Part shown: positions 29,702-46,019 of the stretch, one piece after another
How the letters are laid out: each line of letters opens with the position of its first letter
Numbering within the stretch: the first letter of the stretch is position 1
Assembly (NCBI RefSeq): GCF_030705305.1
Contig: NZ_JAUZEE010000002.1
Span: 501,794 to 565,793 of the forward strand
Origin: Leptothrix discophora
GTDB taxonomy: Bacteria > Pseudomonadota > Gammaproteobacteria > Burkholderiales > Burkholderiaceae_C
Reading direction: 5' to 3'
Length of the DNA stretch: 64,000 bases
Notes under the pieces: generated by a model
What the model was told of the DNA's origin: nothing
The model's database searches: none
Seen by the model: only the letters and a program-made list of their open reading frames with translations
Program-made: the position numbers and the translations under genes

Positions 29702-32014
29702 ATGCCATCACCTGCACCCCTCCGTTCCACTTCCCGCCTGGTCGCGGCCATCGCCGCCGGCTGGCTCGGCCTGGGCCTGCCGGCCTGGGCGGTGTCGCCC
29801 TTCGTGTTGCAGGACATCCGCATCGAGGGCCTGCAGCGCACCGAGGCCGGCACCGTGTTCGCGTCGCTGCCTTTCCGCGTCGGCGACACCTACAACGACG
29901 ACAAGGGCGCCGCCGCGCTGCGCGCGCTGTTCGCCACCGGCCTGTTCAAGGACGTGCGCCTGGAGGTCACCGGCCAGGTCGTCGTGGTGGTGATCGAGGA
30001 GCGCCCGATCATCGCCAGCGTCGACTTCACCGGCACCAGCGAGTTCGACCGCGACACGCTGGTCAAGGCTCTGAAGGACGTCGGCATCGGCGAGGGCCAG
30101 CCCTTCGACCGCGGCCTGGCCGACCGCGCCGAGCAGGAGCTCAAGCGCCAGTACCTGACCCGCAGCTACTACGGCGCCGAGGTCGTCACCACCATCACCC
30201 CGATCGAGCGCAACCGCGTCAACGTGAGCTTCGCGGTGACCGAGGGCGGCATCGCCCGCATCGGCGAGATCCGCATCACCGGCAGCAAGGACTTCTCCGA
30301 GAGCACGCTGCTGTCCGAGCTGGACCTGACCGCCGGTGGCCTGATGACCTGGTACACGAAGAGCGACCGCTATTCGCGCGCCAAGCTCAACGCCGACCTG
30401 GAGACGCTGCGGGCCTGGTACCTCAACCGCGGCTACCTCGAGTTCGTGGTCGAGTCGACCCAGGTGGCGATCTCGCCGGACAAGCAGTCGATCTCCATCA
30501 CCATCAACATTCGCGAAGGCCAGCAGTACACCGTCACGGCGGTGCGGCTGTCGGGCGACTACCTGGGCAAGGACGACGAGTTCAAGTCGCTCATCACGAT
30601 CAAGCCCGGCGAGCCCTACCGCGCCGAGGCCGTCAACGAGACCCAGCGTGCCTTCACCGACCGCTTCGGCCTGTTCGGTTTCGCCTTCGCGCGGGTCGAG
30701 ACGGTGCCGCAGGTCGACCGCAACACCGGCCGCGTGCAGGTGCAGCTCAACGCCGATCCGGGCCGACGCGCCTACGTGCGCCGCATCAACGTGGCCGGCA
30801 ACTCGCGCACCCGCGACGAGGTCATCCGGCGCGAGCTGCGCCAGCTCGAATCGGCCTGGTACGACGGCGCACGCATCCAGCTCTCGCGCGACCGGGTCGA
30901 CCGCCTGGGCTACTTCAGCGAGGTCGAGTTCGACACCAGCGAGGTGCCGGGCACGTCCGACCAGGTCGACCTGACGCTCAACGTGACCGAGAAGGCCACC
31001 GGCAGCCTGCTGCTGGGCGCGACCTTCTCCAGCGCCGAGAAGCTGTCGTTCAACTTCGCGGTCAAGCAGGACAACGTCTTCGGCACCGGCAACTACCTGG
31101 GCGTCGAGCTCAACACCGGCAAGCTCGCGCGCACGCTGGTGCTGACGCACGTGAACCCCTACTTCACCGAGGACGGCATCTCGCGCACGCTGGATGTCTT
31201 CTACCGCACCAACCGGCCGCTCAACAGCCAGGGCGAGGACTACCAGCTGGTCACGCCGGGTGCGTCGGTGCGCTTCGGCGTGCCCTTCACCGAGCTGGAC
31301 ACGGTCTTCTTCGGCATCGGCGCCGAGCGCACCACGATCAAGGCGGCCAACGCGCTGCCCGAGGTCTACTTCCGCCAGCGCGCCCAGTTCGGCGACAGCA
31401 GTTCGTCGGTGCCGCTGACGCTGGGCTGGCAGCGCGACGGCCGCGACTCCGCGCTGGTGCCCAATCGCGGCCTCTACCAGCGCCTGAACGTGGAGTGGGG
31501 CGTCGCCGGCGACACCCGCTACGTGCGCAACAACTACCAGATCCAGCAGTACATCCCGCTCAACAAGCGCTTCACGCTGGGCCTGAACGGCGAGTTCGGC
31601 TGGGGCCAGGGCCTGAACGGCCGCAGCTACCCGGTGTTCAAGAACTTCTACGGCGGCGGCCTGGGCACGGTGCGTGCCTTCGACCAGAACTCGCTGGGGG
31701 CGGTCGACGTGACCGGCGCCTACCTCGGCGGCAACCGGCGCCTGAACCTCAATGCCGAGCTGTACGTGCCCTTCCCGGGCGTGGGCAACGACCGCACGCT
31801 GCGCATCTTCGGCTATGCCGACGCCGGCAATGTCTGGCGCGAGGGCGAGAAGATCGGTGACTCGAAGGAGAACCCGATCCGCATGTCGGCCGGCGTCGGC
31901 CTGTCCTGGGTCTCTCCGGTGGGGCCGCTCAAGCTGTCCTGGGGCCAGCCTTTGCGCTATGCCCGTACGGATAGAATCCAGCGCTTCCAGTTCCAGATCG
32001 GTACCGCATTCTGA
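29702..32014 (+). CDS. bamA: Outer membrane protein assembly factor BamA
   Basis: Essential Omp85 protein that inserts beta-barrels into the outer membrane. The 770-residue precursor has a signal peptide ending near LPAWA (residue ~30), five POTRA domains (to about residue 430) and a 16-strand barrel ending in phenylalanine (FQFQIGTAF), as barrel proteins do. The conserved loop-6 motif, usually VRGF or VRGY, reads VRAF at residues 657-660. The stop codon overlaps the ompH ATG by one base. BamB of the same complex is at 4042. Confidence 0.97.
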   Translation: MPSPAPLRSTSRLVAAIAAGWLGLGLPAWAVSPFVLQDIRIEGLQRTEAGTVFASLPFRVGDTYNDDKGAAALRALFATGLFKDVRLEVTGQVVVVVIEERPIIASVDFTGTSEFDRDTLVKALKDVGIGEGQPFDRGLADRAEQELKRQYLTRSYYGAEVVTTITPIERNRVNVSFAVTEGGIARIGEIRITGSKDFSESTLLSELDLTAGGLMTWYTKSDRYSRAKLNADLETLRAWYLNRGYLEFVVESTQVAISPDKQSISITINIREGQQYTVTAVRLSGDYLGKDDEFKSLITIKPGEPYRAEAVNETQRAFTDRFGLFGFAFARVETVPQVDRNTGRVQVQLNADPGRRAYVRRINVAGNSRTRDEVIRRELRQLESAWYDGARIQLSRDRVDRLGYFSEVEFDTSEVPGTSDQVDLTLNVTEKATGSLLLGATFSSAEKLSFNFAVKQDNVFGTGNYLGVELNTGKLARTLVLTHVNPYFTEDGISRTLDVFYRTNRPLNSQGEDYQLVTPGASVRFGVPFTELDTVFFGIGAERTTIKAANALPEVYFRQRAQFGDSSSSVPLTLGWQRDGRDSALVPNRGLYQRLNVEWGVAGDTRYVRNNYQIQQYIPLNKRFTLGLNGEFGWGQGLNGRSYPVFKNFYGGGLGTVRAFDQNSLGAVDVTGAYLGGNRRLNLNAELYVPFPGVGNDRTLRIFGYADAGNVWREGEKIGDSKENPIRMSAGVGLSWVSPVGPLKLSWGQPLRYARTDRIQRFQFQIGTAF
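31972..31977 (+). promoter_or_regulatory. Possible internal -10 element before ompH
   Basis: TAGAAT followed by CC lies within the last codons of bamA, 36 bases before the ompH ATG; TTTGCG (31951-31956) is a poor -35 at 15-base spacing. It could drive ompH-lpxD transcription independently of bamA. Confidence 0.3.
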
Positions 32015-32535
32015 TGAAGAAGCTCACGCTCTTGATGCTGGCCACTGCGGCCATGCTGACCTTGTCCGCCCCGATGCTGCGGGCCCAGGAACTCAAGATC
32101 GGCTACGTCAGCAGCGATCGCGTGCTGCGCGACGCCGTGCCGGCCAAGGCAGCGCTAGCCAAGCTCGAGACTGAGTTTGGAAAGCGAAAAAAGGATCTTG
32201 ATGACTTTGCGGCACGCATTAAGACTGCGGGCGATAAGTTGAACAAGGATGCACCTACCTTGTCGGAGTCTGAACGAGATCGGCGACAGCGCGAGCTTGT
32301 TGATCAGGAACGTGAACTCAGCCGAAAGCGTCGTGAGTACCAAGAAGACGTGACTCAGCGCCAAAACGAAGAGCTGACTGCTGTTATCGAGCGTGCAAAT
32401 AAAGCAATCAAGCAGATCTTTGAGCAAGAAAAGTACGACCTTATTGTTCAAGATGCGATTCATGCGAGCGCCCGCGTCGACATCACCGACAAGGTGATCA
32501 AGGCCCTGAACGCACAGGCCCCCGCGGCCAAGTGA
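32014..32535 (+). CDS. ompH: OmpH/Skp-family periplasmic chaperone
   Basis: Skp-like chaperone that holds unfolded outer-membrane proteins on the way to BAM. The 173-residue precursor has a signal peptide with cleavage expected after LRA (residue ~24), then the conserved [15 protein letters not shown] and a long charged coiled coil (about residues 45-130), ending [22 protein letters not shown]. The protein is ordinary, but codons between about 32155 and 32465 are quite unlike the rest of the window: AAA, GAT, ACT, CTT, CGA and TTG are frequent and G+C is about 48%. Reading frame and length are intact. lpxD begins on the stop codon (GTGA). Confidence 0.95.
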   Translation: MKKLTLLMLATAAMLTLSAPMLRAQELKIGYVSSDRVLRDAVPAKAALAKLETEFGKRKKDLDDFAARIKTAGDKLNKDAPTLSESERDRRQRELVDQERELSRKRREYQEDVTQRQNEELTAVIERANKAIKQIFEQEKYDLIVQDAIHASARVDITDKVIKALNAQAPAAK

Positions 32536-33587
32536 ACACGCCTCACGCCCCGACCTTCACCACCACGCTGCACGAAATCCACGCGGCGCTGGGCGGTGAA
32601 CTGCTGGGCGACCCGGCTCTGGTGATCCACCGCATCGCCGCCATCGGCCAGGCCGATGCGCACGCGATCACCTTCATCGCCAACCCGCGCTACCGCGCGC
32701 AGATCGAGTCCACCGCCGCCGGCTGCGTGATCGTCGCCCCGGCGCTGGCCGAGGCGGCGGCCCAGCGCGGCGCAGCGATCGTCACGCCCGATCCCTATCA
32801 CCACTACGCCCGCCTGACCCAGTGGTGGGCGGCCCGCCTGCGTTCGGCCGTGCCGACCGGCGTGCATGCCTCGGCCGTGATCGGCGCGGGCGTCACGCTC
32901 GGTGACGGCGTCACCGTCGGTCCGCTGGCGGTGATCGAGGCCGGCGCGGTGATCGGGCCGGGCGCGACGGTCGGCGCGCAGTCCTACATCGGCGCCGGCG
33001 TGGTGGTCGGCGCGCACACCCGGCTGGCACCGCATGTCACGCTGATGCACGGCACCACGATCGGCGCGCGCGGCATCGTGCATGGCGGCGTGGTGGTCGG
33101 AGCCGATGGCTTCGGCTTCGCGCCGCACCAGGGCCGCTGGGACAAGATCGAGCAGCTCGGCGGCGTGCACATCGGCGATGACGTCGAGATCGGCGCGAAC
33201 ACCTGCATCGACCGCGGTGCACTCGGCGACACGGTGATCGGCAACGGCGTCAAGCTCGACAACCTGATCCAGGTCGGCCACAACGTCCACATCGGCGAGC
33301 ACAGCGCCATGGCCGGTTGCGTGGGCATCGCCGGCAGCGCGAAGATCGGCCGCGGCTGCACCGTCGGTGGCGGCGCGATCGTGCTGGGCCACCTTGAACT
33401 GGCCGACGGTGTGCACATCTCGGCGGCCAGCGTGGTGATGCGCTCGATCACCCGGCCGGGCCAGTACAGCGGCGTCTTCCCGATCGACGACAACGCGTCG
33501 TGGGAAAAGAACGCCGCCACCTTGCGTCAACTCCATACGCTGCGCGATCGCCTGCGTGGCCTCGAAAAGAAGATCGACACACCATGA
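32532..33587 (+). CDS. lpxD: UDP-3-O-(3-hydroxyacyl)glucosamine N-acyltransferase
   Basis: Third step of lipid A synthesis. The 351-residue protein has an N-terminal uridine-binding domain, then a left-handed beta-helix of hexapeptide repeats ([20 protein letters not shown] and on), and the LpxD-typical [14 protein letters not shown] and [13 protein letters not shown] with the catalytic histidine. Start is GTG 32532 overlapping the ompH stop; the stop overlaps the fabZ ATG. The four genes ompH-lpxD-fabZ-lpxA are clearly co-transcribed. Confidence 0.96.
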   Translation: MNTPHAPTFTTTLHEIHAALGGELLGDPALVIHRIAAIGQADAHAITFIANPRYRAQIESTAAGCVIVAPALAEAAAQRGAAIVTPDPYHHYARLTQWWAARLRSAVPTGVHASAVIGAGVTLGDGVTVGPLAVIEAGAVIGPGATVGAQSYIGAGVVVGAHTRLAPHVTLMHGTTIGARGIVHGGVVVGADGFGFAPHQGRWDKIEQLGGVHIGDDVEIGANTCIDRGALGDTVIGNGVKLDNLIQVGHNVHIGEHSAMAGCVGIAGSAKIGRGCTVGGGAIVLGHLELADGVHISAASVVMRSITRPGQYSGVFPIDDNASWEKNAATLRQLHTLRDRLRGLEKKIDTP

Positions 33588-34078
33588 ACACGACCTCCAC
33601 GAACGACGCCCAGACGCCCGAGGCCGCCTTCCCGACCACGATGGACATCCATCAGATCGTCAAGAAGCTGCCGCACCGCTATCCCTTCCTGCTGGTCGAC
33701 CGCGTGGTCGACATGAAGAAGAACACCTGGATCAAGGCGATCAAGAACGTCACGATCAACGAGCCTTTCTTCACCGGCCACTTCCCGCACCGTCCGGTGA
33801 TGCCGGGCGTGCTGATCCTGGAAGCGCTGGCGCAGGCCTCGGCGCTGCTGTCCTTCGCGTCGATGGACGAGGATCCGGGCGACGACTCGGTTGTCTACTT
33901 CGTGGGCATCGATGGCGTGCGCTTCAAGCGTCCGGTCGAGCCGGGCGACCAGCTGATCCTGGAATCGACCATCGAGCGCCACAAGGCCGGCATCTACAAG
34001 TACAAGACCCGCGCCTCGGTCGACGGCGAGACCTGCACCGAGGCCGAGCTGATGTGCACGATGCGCCGCATCTCGTGA
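33584..34078 (+). CDS. fabZ: 3-hydroxyacyl-[acyl-carrier-protein] dehydratase FabZ
   Basis: Hot-dog-fold dehydratase of fatty acid elongation, competing with the Lpx acyltransferases for 3-hydroxyacyl-ACP. In the 164-residue protein the active-site histidine and glutamate lie in [14 protein letters not shown] and [24 protein letters not shown] is the N-terminal signature. The first ~20 residues are a variable Thr/Asn-rich tail. ATG 33584 overlaps the lpxD stop. Confidence 0.97.
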   Translation: MNTTSTNDAQTPEAAFPTTMDIHQIVKKLPHRYPFLLVDRVVDMKKNTWIKAIKNVTINEPFFTGHFPHRPVMPGVLILEALAQASALLSFASMDEDPGDDSVVYFVGIDGVRFKRPVEPGDQLILESTIERHKAGIYKYKTRASVDGETCTEAELMCTMRRIS

Positions 34079-34148
34079 GCGCGCGCTGAACCGTCCCGTC
34101 CCCATTCCAGCTCCCGCTCCCGTTCCCGTTCCTCAGCCCGCACCCGCC

Positions 34149-34937
34149 ATGGCGCAGATCCACCCCACCGCGATCGTCGATCCAGGCGCCCGACTGCACG
34201 AGTCCGTCAGCGTCGGCCCCTACACGATCATCGGCCCGCACGTGGTCGTCGGCGAAGGCACCACCATCGGTCCGCACTGCGTGATCGAGGGCCACACGAC
34301 CCTGGGCCGTGACAACCGCGTCTTCCAGTTCTGCTCGCTCGGCGCCGTGCCGCAGGACAAGAAGTACGCCGGCGAGCCGACCGAGCTGCGCATCGGCGAC
34401 GGCAACACCATCCGCGAGTTCTGCACCTTCAACCTTGGCGTCGTCGGTGCCGGCGGGCTGACCCAGGTCGGTCATCGCAACTGGGTGATGGCCTATGTGC
34501 ACGTCGCGCACGACTGCCGCATCGGCGACGACAACGTCATCGCCAACGCGGTCCAGTTCGCCGGCCATGTCGAGGTCGGCAACGCCACGCTGATCGGTGG
34601 CATCACCGGCGTGCACCAGTTCGTGCGCATCGGCGACTTCGCCATGGTCGGCTTCCAGACCCGGTTGTCGCAGGACCTGCCGCCCTTCATGGTCGCGGCC
34701 GGCAACCCGGCCGAGGCGCAGAGCGCGCACCTCGAAGGCCCGCGCCGCCGCGGCTTCAGCGCCGAGCGCCTGGCCCAGCTCAAGCAGATGCACCGCATCC
34801 TCTACCGCAAGGGCCTGACGCTGGAAACCGCGCGGGCCGAGCTGGTCGAGCTGCGGGGCAGCGTCGAAGGCGGCGATGCCGACCTCGACATGATGCTGAC
34901 CTTCCTCGACCAGGCGCAGCGCGGCATCGTCCGCTGA
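34149..34937 (+). CDS. lpxA: UDP-N-acetylglucosamine acyltransferase
   Basis: First step of lipid A synthesis. The 262-residue protein is a left-handed beta-helix with hexapeptide repeats ([20 protein letters not shown]), the catalytic-histidine segment [13 protein letters not shown] and the GVHQFVRIG region, then a C-terminal helical domain. Length is the family norm. The 70-base gap after fabZ contains short CCCGTTCC direct repeats and nothing else recognisable. Confidence 0.97.
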   Translation: MAQIHPTAIVDPGARLHESVSVGPYTIIGPHVVVGEGTTIGPHCVIEGHTTLGRDNRVFQFCSLGAVPQDKKYAGEPTELRIGDGNTIREFCTFNLGVVGAGGLTQVGHRNWVMAYVHVAHDCRIGDDNVIANAVQFAGHVEVGNATLIGGITGVHQFVRIGDFAMVGFQTRLSQDLPPFMVAAGNPAEAQSAHLEGPRRRGFSAERLAQLKQMHRILYRKGLTLETARAELVELRGSVEGGDADLDMMLTFLDQAQRGIVR

Positions 34938-34999
34938 GCCTGCCGCCGTCGCCGCCTGCGGACCGGTCGGCGGTCCCCGTTCCTGCGAGCACCGCCACC

Positions 35000-36208
35000 A
35001 TGTCGAACGCTGCCGATCCGCGCCTTGCCCTGGTGGCTGGCGAAACCTCCGGAGACCTGCTCGCCGGCCTGCTGCTGGGCGGGCTGCGCGCGCGCTGGCC
35101 GCAGCTGGTCGCGCAGGGCATCGGCGGGCCGCGCATGATCGCCGGCGGCTTCGAGAGCTGGTGGCCGCAGGACAAGCTGGCCGTGTTCGGCTACGTCGAC
35201 GCGCTGCGCCACTACCGCGAGATCGCCGCCATCCGCCGCCAGCTGGGTGACCGGCTGCTGGCCGAGCGGCCGGAAGCCTTCATCGGCGTCGACGCGCCCG
35301 ACTTCAACCTCGGCCTCGAAGAGCGCCTGAAGAGCGCCGGCATCCGCACGGTCCACTTCGTCAGTCCGTCGATCTGGGCCTGGCGTGGCGGCCGGATCGA
35401 GAAGATCCGCCGCTCGGCCGACCGCGTGCTGTGCCTGTTCCCGTTCGAGCCGGCGATCTACGCCCAGGCCGGCATCGCCGCGACCTATGTCGGCCATCCG
35501 CTGGCCGACCACATCCCGCTGGACGTGCCGCGTGCCCAGGCCCGCGCTGCGCTGGGCCTCGACGAGGCGGTGCCGCTGGTCGCGCTGTTGCCGGGCAGCC
35601 GGCGCGGCGAGATCCGCCACATCGCCGCGCCGCTGCTGCAGGCCGCCGCGCGGCTGGCACGGCGCCGGCCCGAGCTGCGCTTCGTGCTGCCGGTCGCGCC
35701 GGGGCTGCGCGGGCTGATCGAGCCGTTGCTGGCCGAACATGCGCCCGACCTGCCGCTGCAGCTGATCGACGGCCAGTCGCACACCGCGCTGGCCGCCTGC
35801 GACCTGACGCTGATCGCCAGTGGCACCGCGACGCTGGAAGCCGCGCTGTTCAAGCGTCCGATGGTGATCGTCTACCGCCTCAGCGGCCTGAGCTGGCAGC
35901 TGATGAAGCGCATGTCCTACCAGCCTTGTGTCGGCCTGCCCAACATCCTGCTGCGCATGGACGCGGCGACCGCGCCCGGTCCGTTGCGCCAGGTCAGGCT
36001 GGGCGAGGGTGCCGAGACCTTCGCCGTGCCCGAGCTGCTGCAGGACGCCGCCACGCCCGAGGCCATCGCCGCCGCCGCGCTGCGCTGGCTCGATGACCCG
36101 GCCGCCTGCGCCCGCCTGTCGGCGCGCTTCGCCGAACTCCACCAGACGCTGCGCCAGGACACCGCGCGGCGTGCCGCCGATGCGATCGCGCAAGTCCTCG
36201 GCCGCTAG
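35000..36208 (+). CDS. lpxB: Lipid-A-disaccharide synthase
   Basis: Glycosyltransferase family 19 enzyme that joins lipid X and UDP-diacylglucosamine at the inner membrane. The 402-residue protein starts with [15 protein letters not shown] and carries [17 protein letters not shown] and [10 protein letters not shown], all LpxB signatures. It is 62 bases after lpxA; rnhB begins four bases after its stop. Confidence 0.96.
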   Translation: MSNAADPRLALVAGETSGDLLAGLLLGGLRARWPQLVAQGIGGPRMIAGGFESWWPQDKLAVFGYVDALRHYREIAAIRRQLGDRLLAERPEAFIGVDAPDFNLGLEERLKSAGIRTVHFVSPSIWAWRGGRIEKIRRSADRVLCLFPFEPAIYAQAGIAATYVGHPLADHIPLDVPRAQARAALGLDEAVPLVALLPGSRRGEIRHIAAPLLQAAARLARRRPELRFVLPVAPGLRGLIEPLLAEHAPDLPLQLIDGQSHTALAACDLTLIASGTATLEAALFKRPMVIVYRLSGLSWQLMKRMSYQPCVGLPNILLRMDAATAPGPLRQVRLGEGAETFAVPELLQDAATPEAIAAAALRWLDDPAACARLSARFAELHQTLRQDTARRAADAIAQVLGR

Positions 36209-36212
36209 CGCG

Positions 36213-36872
36213 ATGCCGGTGCAGATCCCGCTCGTGTTCGACCGCCCGGGCCTGATCGCCGGCGTCGACGAGGCCGGCCGTGGCCCGCTGGCCGGGCCGG
36301 TCGTGGCCGCGGCGGTGATCCTCGACGAGCTGCAGCCCATCGCCGGCCTGGCCGACTCCAAGAAGCTGACCGCACGGCGGCGCGAACGGCTGTTCGACGA
36401 GATCCGGGCCCGGTCGCTGGCCTGCTGCATCGCCGAGGCCAGCGTCGAGGAGATCGACCGCCTCAACATCCTGCAGGCGACCCTGCTGGCGATGCGCCGC
36501 GCCGTCGAAGGCCTGCGGCTGAAGCCGGCCAAGGTGCTGGTCGACGGCAACCGCGTGCCGGTGCTGCGCATCCCGGCCGAGGCGATCGTGCAAGGCGACG
36601 CCAAGGTGGCGGCCATCAGCGCGGCGTCCATCCTGGCCAAGGTCCACCGCGACCGGCTCTGCGTGGACCTGGATGCGCGCTACCCGGCCTACGGCTTCGC
36701 GGTCCACAAGGGCTACCCGACGGCGGCCCACCAGGCGGCCCTGCAGGCGCATGGCCCGTGCCCGGAACACCGCCGCAGCTTTGCGCCGGTGCGCGAGGCC
36801 GAGGCGGCGTGCGGGTTGCGCCACGGCGGGCACGGCGGCTTGAAGGGCAGCTTGCACGAGGATTCACGATGA
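36213..36872 (+). CDS. rnhB: Ribonuclease HII
   Basis: Removes ribonucleotides from DNA:RNA hybrids. The 219-residue protein has [20 protein letters not shown] with the catalytic Asp-Glu pair at the start, [17 protein letters not shown], and [17 protein letters not shown]. The last ~20 residues are Gly/His-rich. The stop overlaps the next ATG by four bases. lpxB-rnhB is a common order. Confidence 0.96.
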   Translation: MPVQIPLVFDRPGLIAGVDEAGRGPLAGPVVAAAVILDELQPIAGLADSKKLTARRRERLFDEIRARSLACCIAEASVEEIDRLNILQATLLAMRRAVEGLRLKPAKVLVDGNRVPVLRIPAEAIVQGDAKVAAISAASILAKVHRDRLCVDLDARYPAYGFAVHKGYPTAAHQAALQAHGPCPEHRRSFAPVREAEAACGLRHGGHGGLKGSLHEDSR

Positions 36873-37680
36873 CCGACGACATCGAACGCCCAGGCGCCCC
36901 GTCGCCCCGGGTCCGAGAGATCAGCTCGCGCACCCACCCGCTGCTCAAGGACCTGCGCCGGCTGGTCTCCGATCCGGGCGCCTACCGCAAGCTCGGCCGG
37001 GTCTGGCTTGAAGGCGACCACCTTGCCAGGGCGCTGGCCGCACGCGGCGGCGTGCCGTCGCTGGCCGTGGTCGGTGCCAGCGCCTGGCTGCAACCGCGCT
37101 GGCGCGAGCTGGCGCTGGCCGCGCCCGAGGTGGCCGTGCTGGCCGATGCGCTGCTGGGCGAGGTCAGCTCGCTGGGCACGCCCGGCCCCTTCGGCCTGCT
37201 GATGGATCTGCCGGACGTGCCGGCCCCGCCGCGCGCGGGCGTGGCCACGCTGGTGCTGGACCGGCTGCAGGACCCCGGCAACGTCGGCACGCTGCTGCGC
37301 AGTGCGGCTGCGCTGGGCGTGCCGCAGGTCGTCGCGCTCAAGGGCTGCGCCGCGCTGTGGTCGCCCAAGGTGCTGCGTTCGGCGATGGGCGCGCATTTCG
37401 CGCTGCACCTGGTCGAAGGCGTCGAGGCCGATGTGCTCGACGGGCTCGGCGTGCCGCTGCTGGCGACCAGCTCGCATGCGGCGCAGTCGCTGCACGCGAC
37501 CCGCCTGCCGTGGCCTTGCGCCTGGGTGCTGGGCCATGAAGGCCAGGGCGTCGCCGACGAGCTGCTGGCGCGCTGCGCGCTGACGCTGACCATCCCGCAG
37601 CCCGGCGGCGAGGAGTCGCTCAACGTCGCCGCCGCCGGTGCGATCTGCCTTTACGAGTCGGCCCGCCAGAGGCTCACGCC

Positions 37681-37684
<4 letters not shown>
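36869..37684 (+). CDS. TrmH/SpoU-family RNA 2'-O-methyltransferase
   Basis: The 271-residue protein has an N-terminal substrate-binding domain ([18 protein letters not shown]) and the SPOUT methyltransferase motifs: motif 1 [20 protein letters not shown], motif 2 [15 protein letters not shown] and motif 3 [20 protein letters not shown]. It should transfer a methyl group from SAM to a ribose 2'-OH of rRNA or tRNA; the target nucleotide cannot be read from the sequence. Coupled to rnhB upstream and to the SNF2 gene downstream (GTGA). Confidence 0.92.
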
Positions 37685-42000
<4,316 letters not shown>

Positions 42001-42021
42001 GCCGGCGTCGCCTCGGGCTGG

Positions 42022-42843
42022 TCAGTAGATGAGGCGGTCCGGGCGGATGTCGCTGAGGATGGTCGTCGCGATCTCCTCGATCGACTTGTGCGTCGACGAC
42101 AGCCAGTGGATGCCTTCACGCTTCATCAGGCGCTCGGCCTCGTTGATCTCGTAGCGGCAGTTGGCCAGCGCGGCGTACTTGCTGCCGGGGCGTCGCTCGT
42201 TGCGGATCTGGCTCAGGCGGTCGGCGTCGATGGTCAGGCCGAAGCACTTGCGCTTGTAGGGCAGCAGGCTCGACGGCAGCGCGTCGCGCTCGAAGTCGTC
42301 CGGGATCAGCGGGTAGTTGGCCGCCTTGATGCCGTGCTGCATCGCCAGGTACAGCGAGGTCGGCGTCTTGCCGCAGCGGCTGACGCCGACCAGGATCACG
42401 TCGGCCTCGGCGAGGTTGCGCGAGGACTGGCCATCGTCGTGGGCGAGCGAGAAGTTGATCGCCTCGATCCGGTCGTGGTACTCCTGGCTCTTGGCGACGT
42501 CCGAGAAGCGGCCCACGCGGTGGTTGCTCTTGATGCCCAGCTCGGCCTCGATCGGCTCGACGAAGGTGCGGAACATGTCCATCACCAGCGCGTTGCAGCG
42601 GCTGGCGATGCGGTCGCGCACGGTGTCGTTGACCAGCGTGATGAAGACGATCGGCCGCTTGCCCTCGACCACCGCCGTGCCGTTGATCTCGGCGATCACC
42701 TGGTCGGCCTTCTCGGCGGTGTCGATGAAGGGGCGGCGCACATGCCGGTGGCGCGAGGAAAACTGCGCCAGGATCGAGTTGCCGAAGGTCTCGGCGGTGA
42801 TGCCGGTGCCATCGGAGACGAAGAAGACGGTGCGGTTGGGCAT
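42022..42843 (-). CDS. ppsR: PEP synthase regulatory protein (kinase/pyrophosphorylase)
   Basis: DUF299 family enzyme that inactivates PEP synthase by ADP-dependent phosphorylation and reactivates it by Pi-dependent dephosphorylation. The 273-residue protein starts [20 protein letters not shown] and has the P-loop GVSRCGKT at residues 153-160. Divergent from ppsA, its target, with 247 bases between; this arrangement is typical. It ends 21 bases from the SNF2 gene stop. Confidence 0.95.
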   Translation of the reverse strand: MPNRTVFFVSDGTGITAETFGNSILAQFSSRHRHVRRPFIDTAEKADQVIAEINGTAVVEGKRPIVFITLVNDTVRDRIASRCNALVMDMFRTFVEPIEAELGIKSNHRVGRFSDVAKSQEYHDRIEAINFSLAHDDGQSSRNLAEADVILVGVSRCGKTPTSLYLAMQHGIKAANYPLIPDDFERDALPSSLLPYKRKCFGLTIDADRLSQIRNERRPGSKYAALANCRYEINEAERLMKREGIHWLSSTHKSIEEIATTILSDIRPDRLIY

Positions 42844-42913
42844 GGTGGTGATCGGCGTCCCGCCGGCGTGCGTTCGTGTCGAAAAAGGTTCCCGCAAACG
42901 AGGAACAAGGGCG

Positions 42914-42942
42914 TTACATGATAGGGGCCCGACCCTTAGAAT
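42914..42942 (+). promoter_or_regulatory. Candidate sigma-70 promoter of ppsA
   Basis: TTACAT (42914-42919) and TAGAAT (42937-42942) are separated by exactly 17 bases and point at ppsA about 150 bases downstream. This is the best two-box promoter in the window. The rest of 42844-43090 holds a 6-bp hairpin (GCCACA/TGTGGC) and no gene. Confidence 0.65.
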
Positions 42943-43090
42943 CCGCCGCAATTCGCCCGACGCCAGCGCCTCGAAACATGCACCCCGCCACCCCGCCACG
43001 CCAAGAAGAACAGCCACAAGCGTGCTGTGGCCGGGTCGCCGCGAGCGCGCCGCCCAGGGCTCCCGGTTTCTTACTTCACGGAGCTTTCCC

Positions 43091-45505
<2,415 letters not shown>

Positions 45506-45537
45506 TCGCGGCGTCGGCCACGACGTGCACGGCCTCG

Positions 45538-45565
45538 GGGCCGGGCCTCTCGCGGGGTCCGGCCC
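45538..45565 (+). terminator. Possible terminator after ppsA
   Basis: GGGCCGG (45538-45544) pairs with CCGGCCC (45559-45565) across a 14-base loop and is followed by TGTTCGTTTCC. The stem is short and the T-run broken, so termination is uncertain. Confidence 0.45.
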
Positions 45566-45640
45566 TGTTCGTTTCCGGGTGTGTGCCGCGCCTGAAACTG
45601 GGTGACACCCCGATGGTGAGTGCCCGCTGCGGCCCGCAAA

Positions 45641-46015
45641 ATGACGCACATGCAGCATGACCTTCCCGATCCCCTTGCCGGGCGTGCCGAGTCCGGCCGC
45701 CAGGAGGCGGTCCGCGAGCATGCACAGGCCCGCCGCGACCAGCGGCACTACTGGCGCGGCGTCGTGCGCTGGACCTGGCTCGGCCTGGCCACCTGGCTGT
45801 TCGTGACCTGTGTGGTCAGCTGGTTCGCCGGCAGCTTCAACCAGTGGACCGTGGCGGGCGCGCCGGCCGGCTTCTGGCTGGCGGCGCAGGGCGCGATCGT
45901 GGCCTACCTGGTCATCATCGTGGTCCATGGCTGGGTGATGGATCGCCTGGAAGTACGGCTGGAGCAGCAGCATCGCGACCGTGCGAGGCCTGCCTCGACG
46001 TCTGCCCCGTCCTGA
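45641..46015 (+). CDS. DUF4212 small subunit of a sodium:solute symporter
   Basis: The 124-residue protein has a charged N-terminus and two membrane helices (LGLATWLFVTCVVSWFAG and AAQGAIVAYLVIIVVHGWV), as in the DUF4212/TIGR03647 family that is found beside a large SSS-family symporter. Starts at ATG 45641 or 45650; the frame is open to a GTG at 45620. The symporter gene begins four bases after its stop, so the two are probably translated together. Substrate unknown; acetate-like carboxylates are a guess from relatives. Confidence 0.85.
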   Translation: MTHMQHDLPDPLAGRAESGRQEAVREHAQARRDQRHYWRGVVRWTWLGLATWLFVTCVVSWFAGSFNQWTVAGAPAGFWLAAQGAIVAYLVIIVVHGWVMDRLEVRLEQQHRDRARPASTSAPS

Positions 46016-46019
46016 GCCG

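Noticed and set aside
32155-32463. Minus-strand 102-codon frame covering exactly the low-G+C patch of ompH
   Set aside because: The coincidence is notable, but the translated product has no recognisable domain and no Shine-Dalgarno is evident; the intact sense OmpH explains the region.
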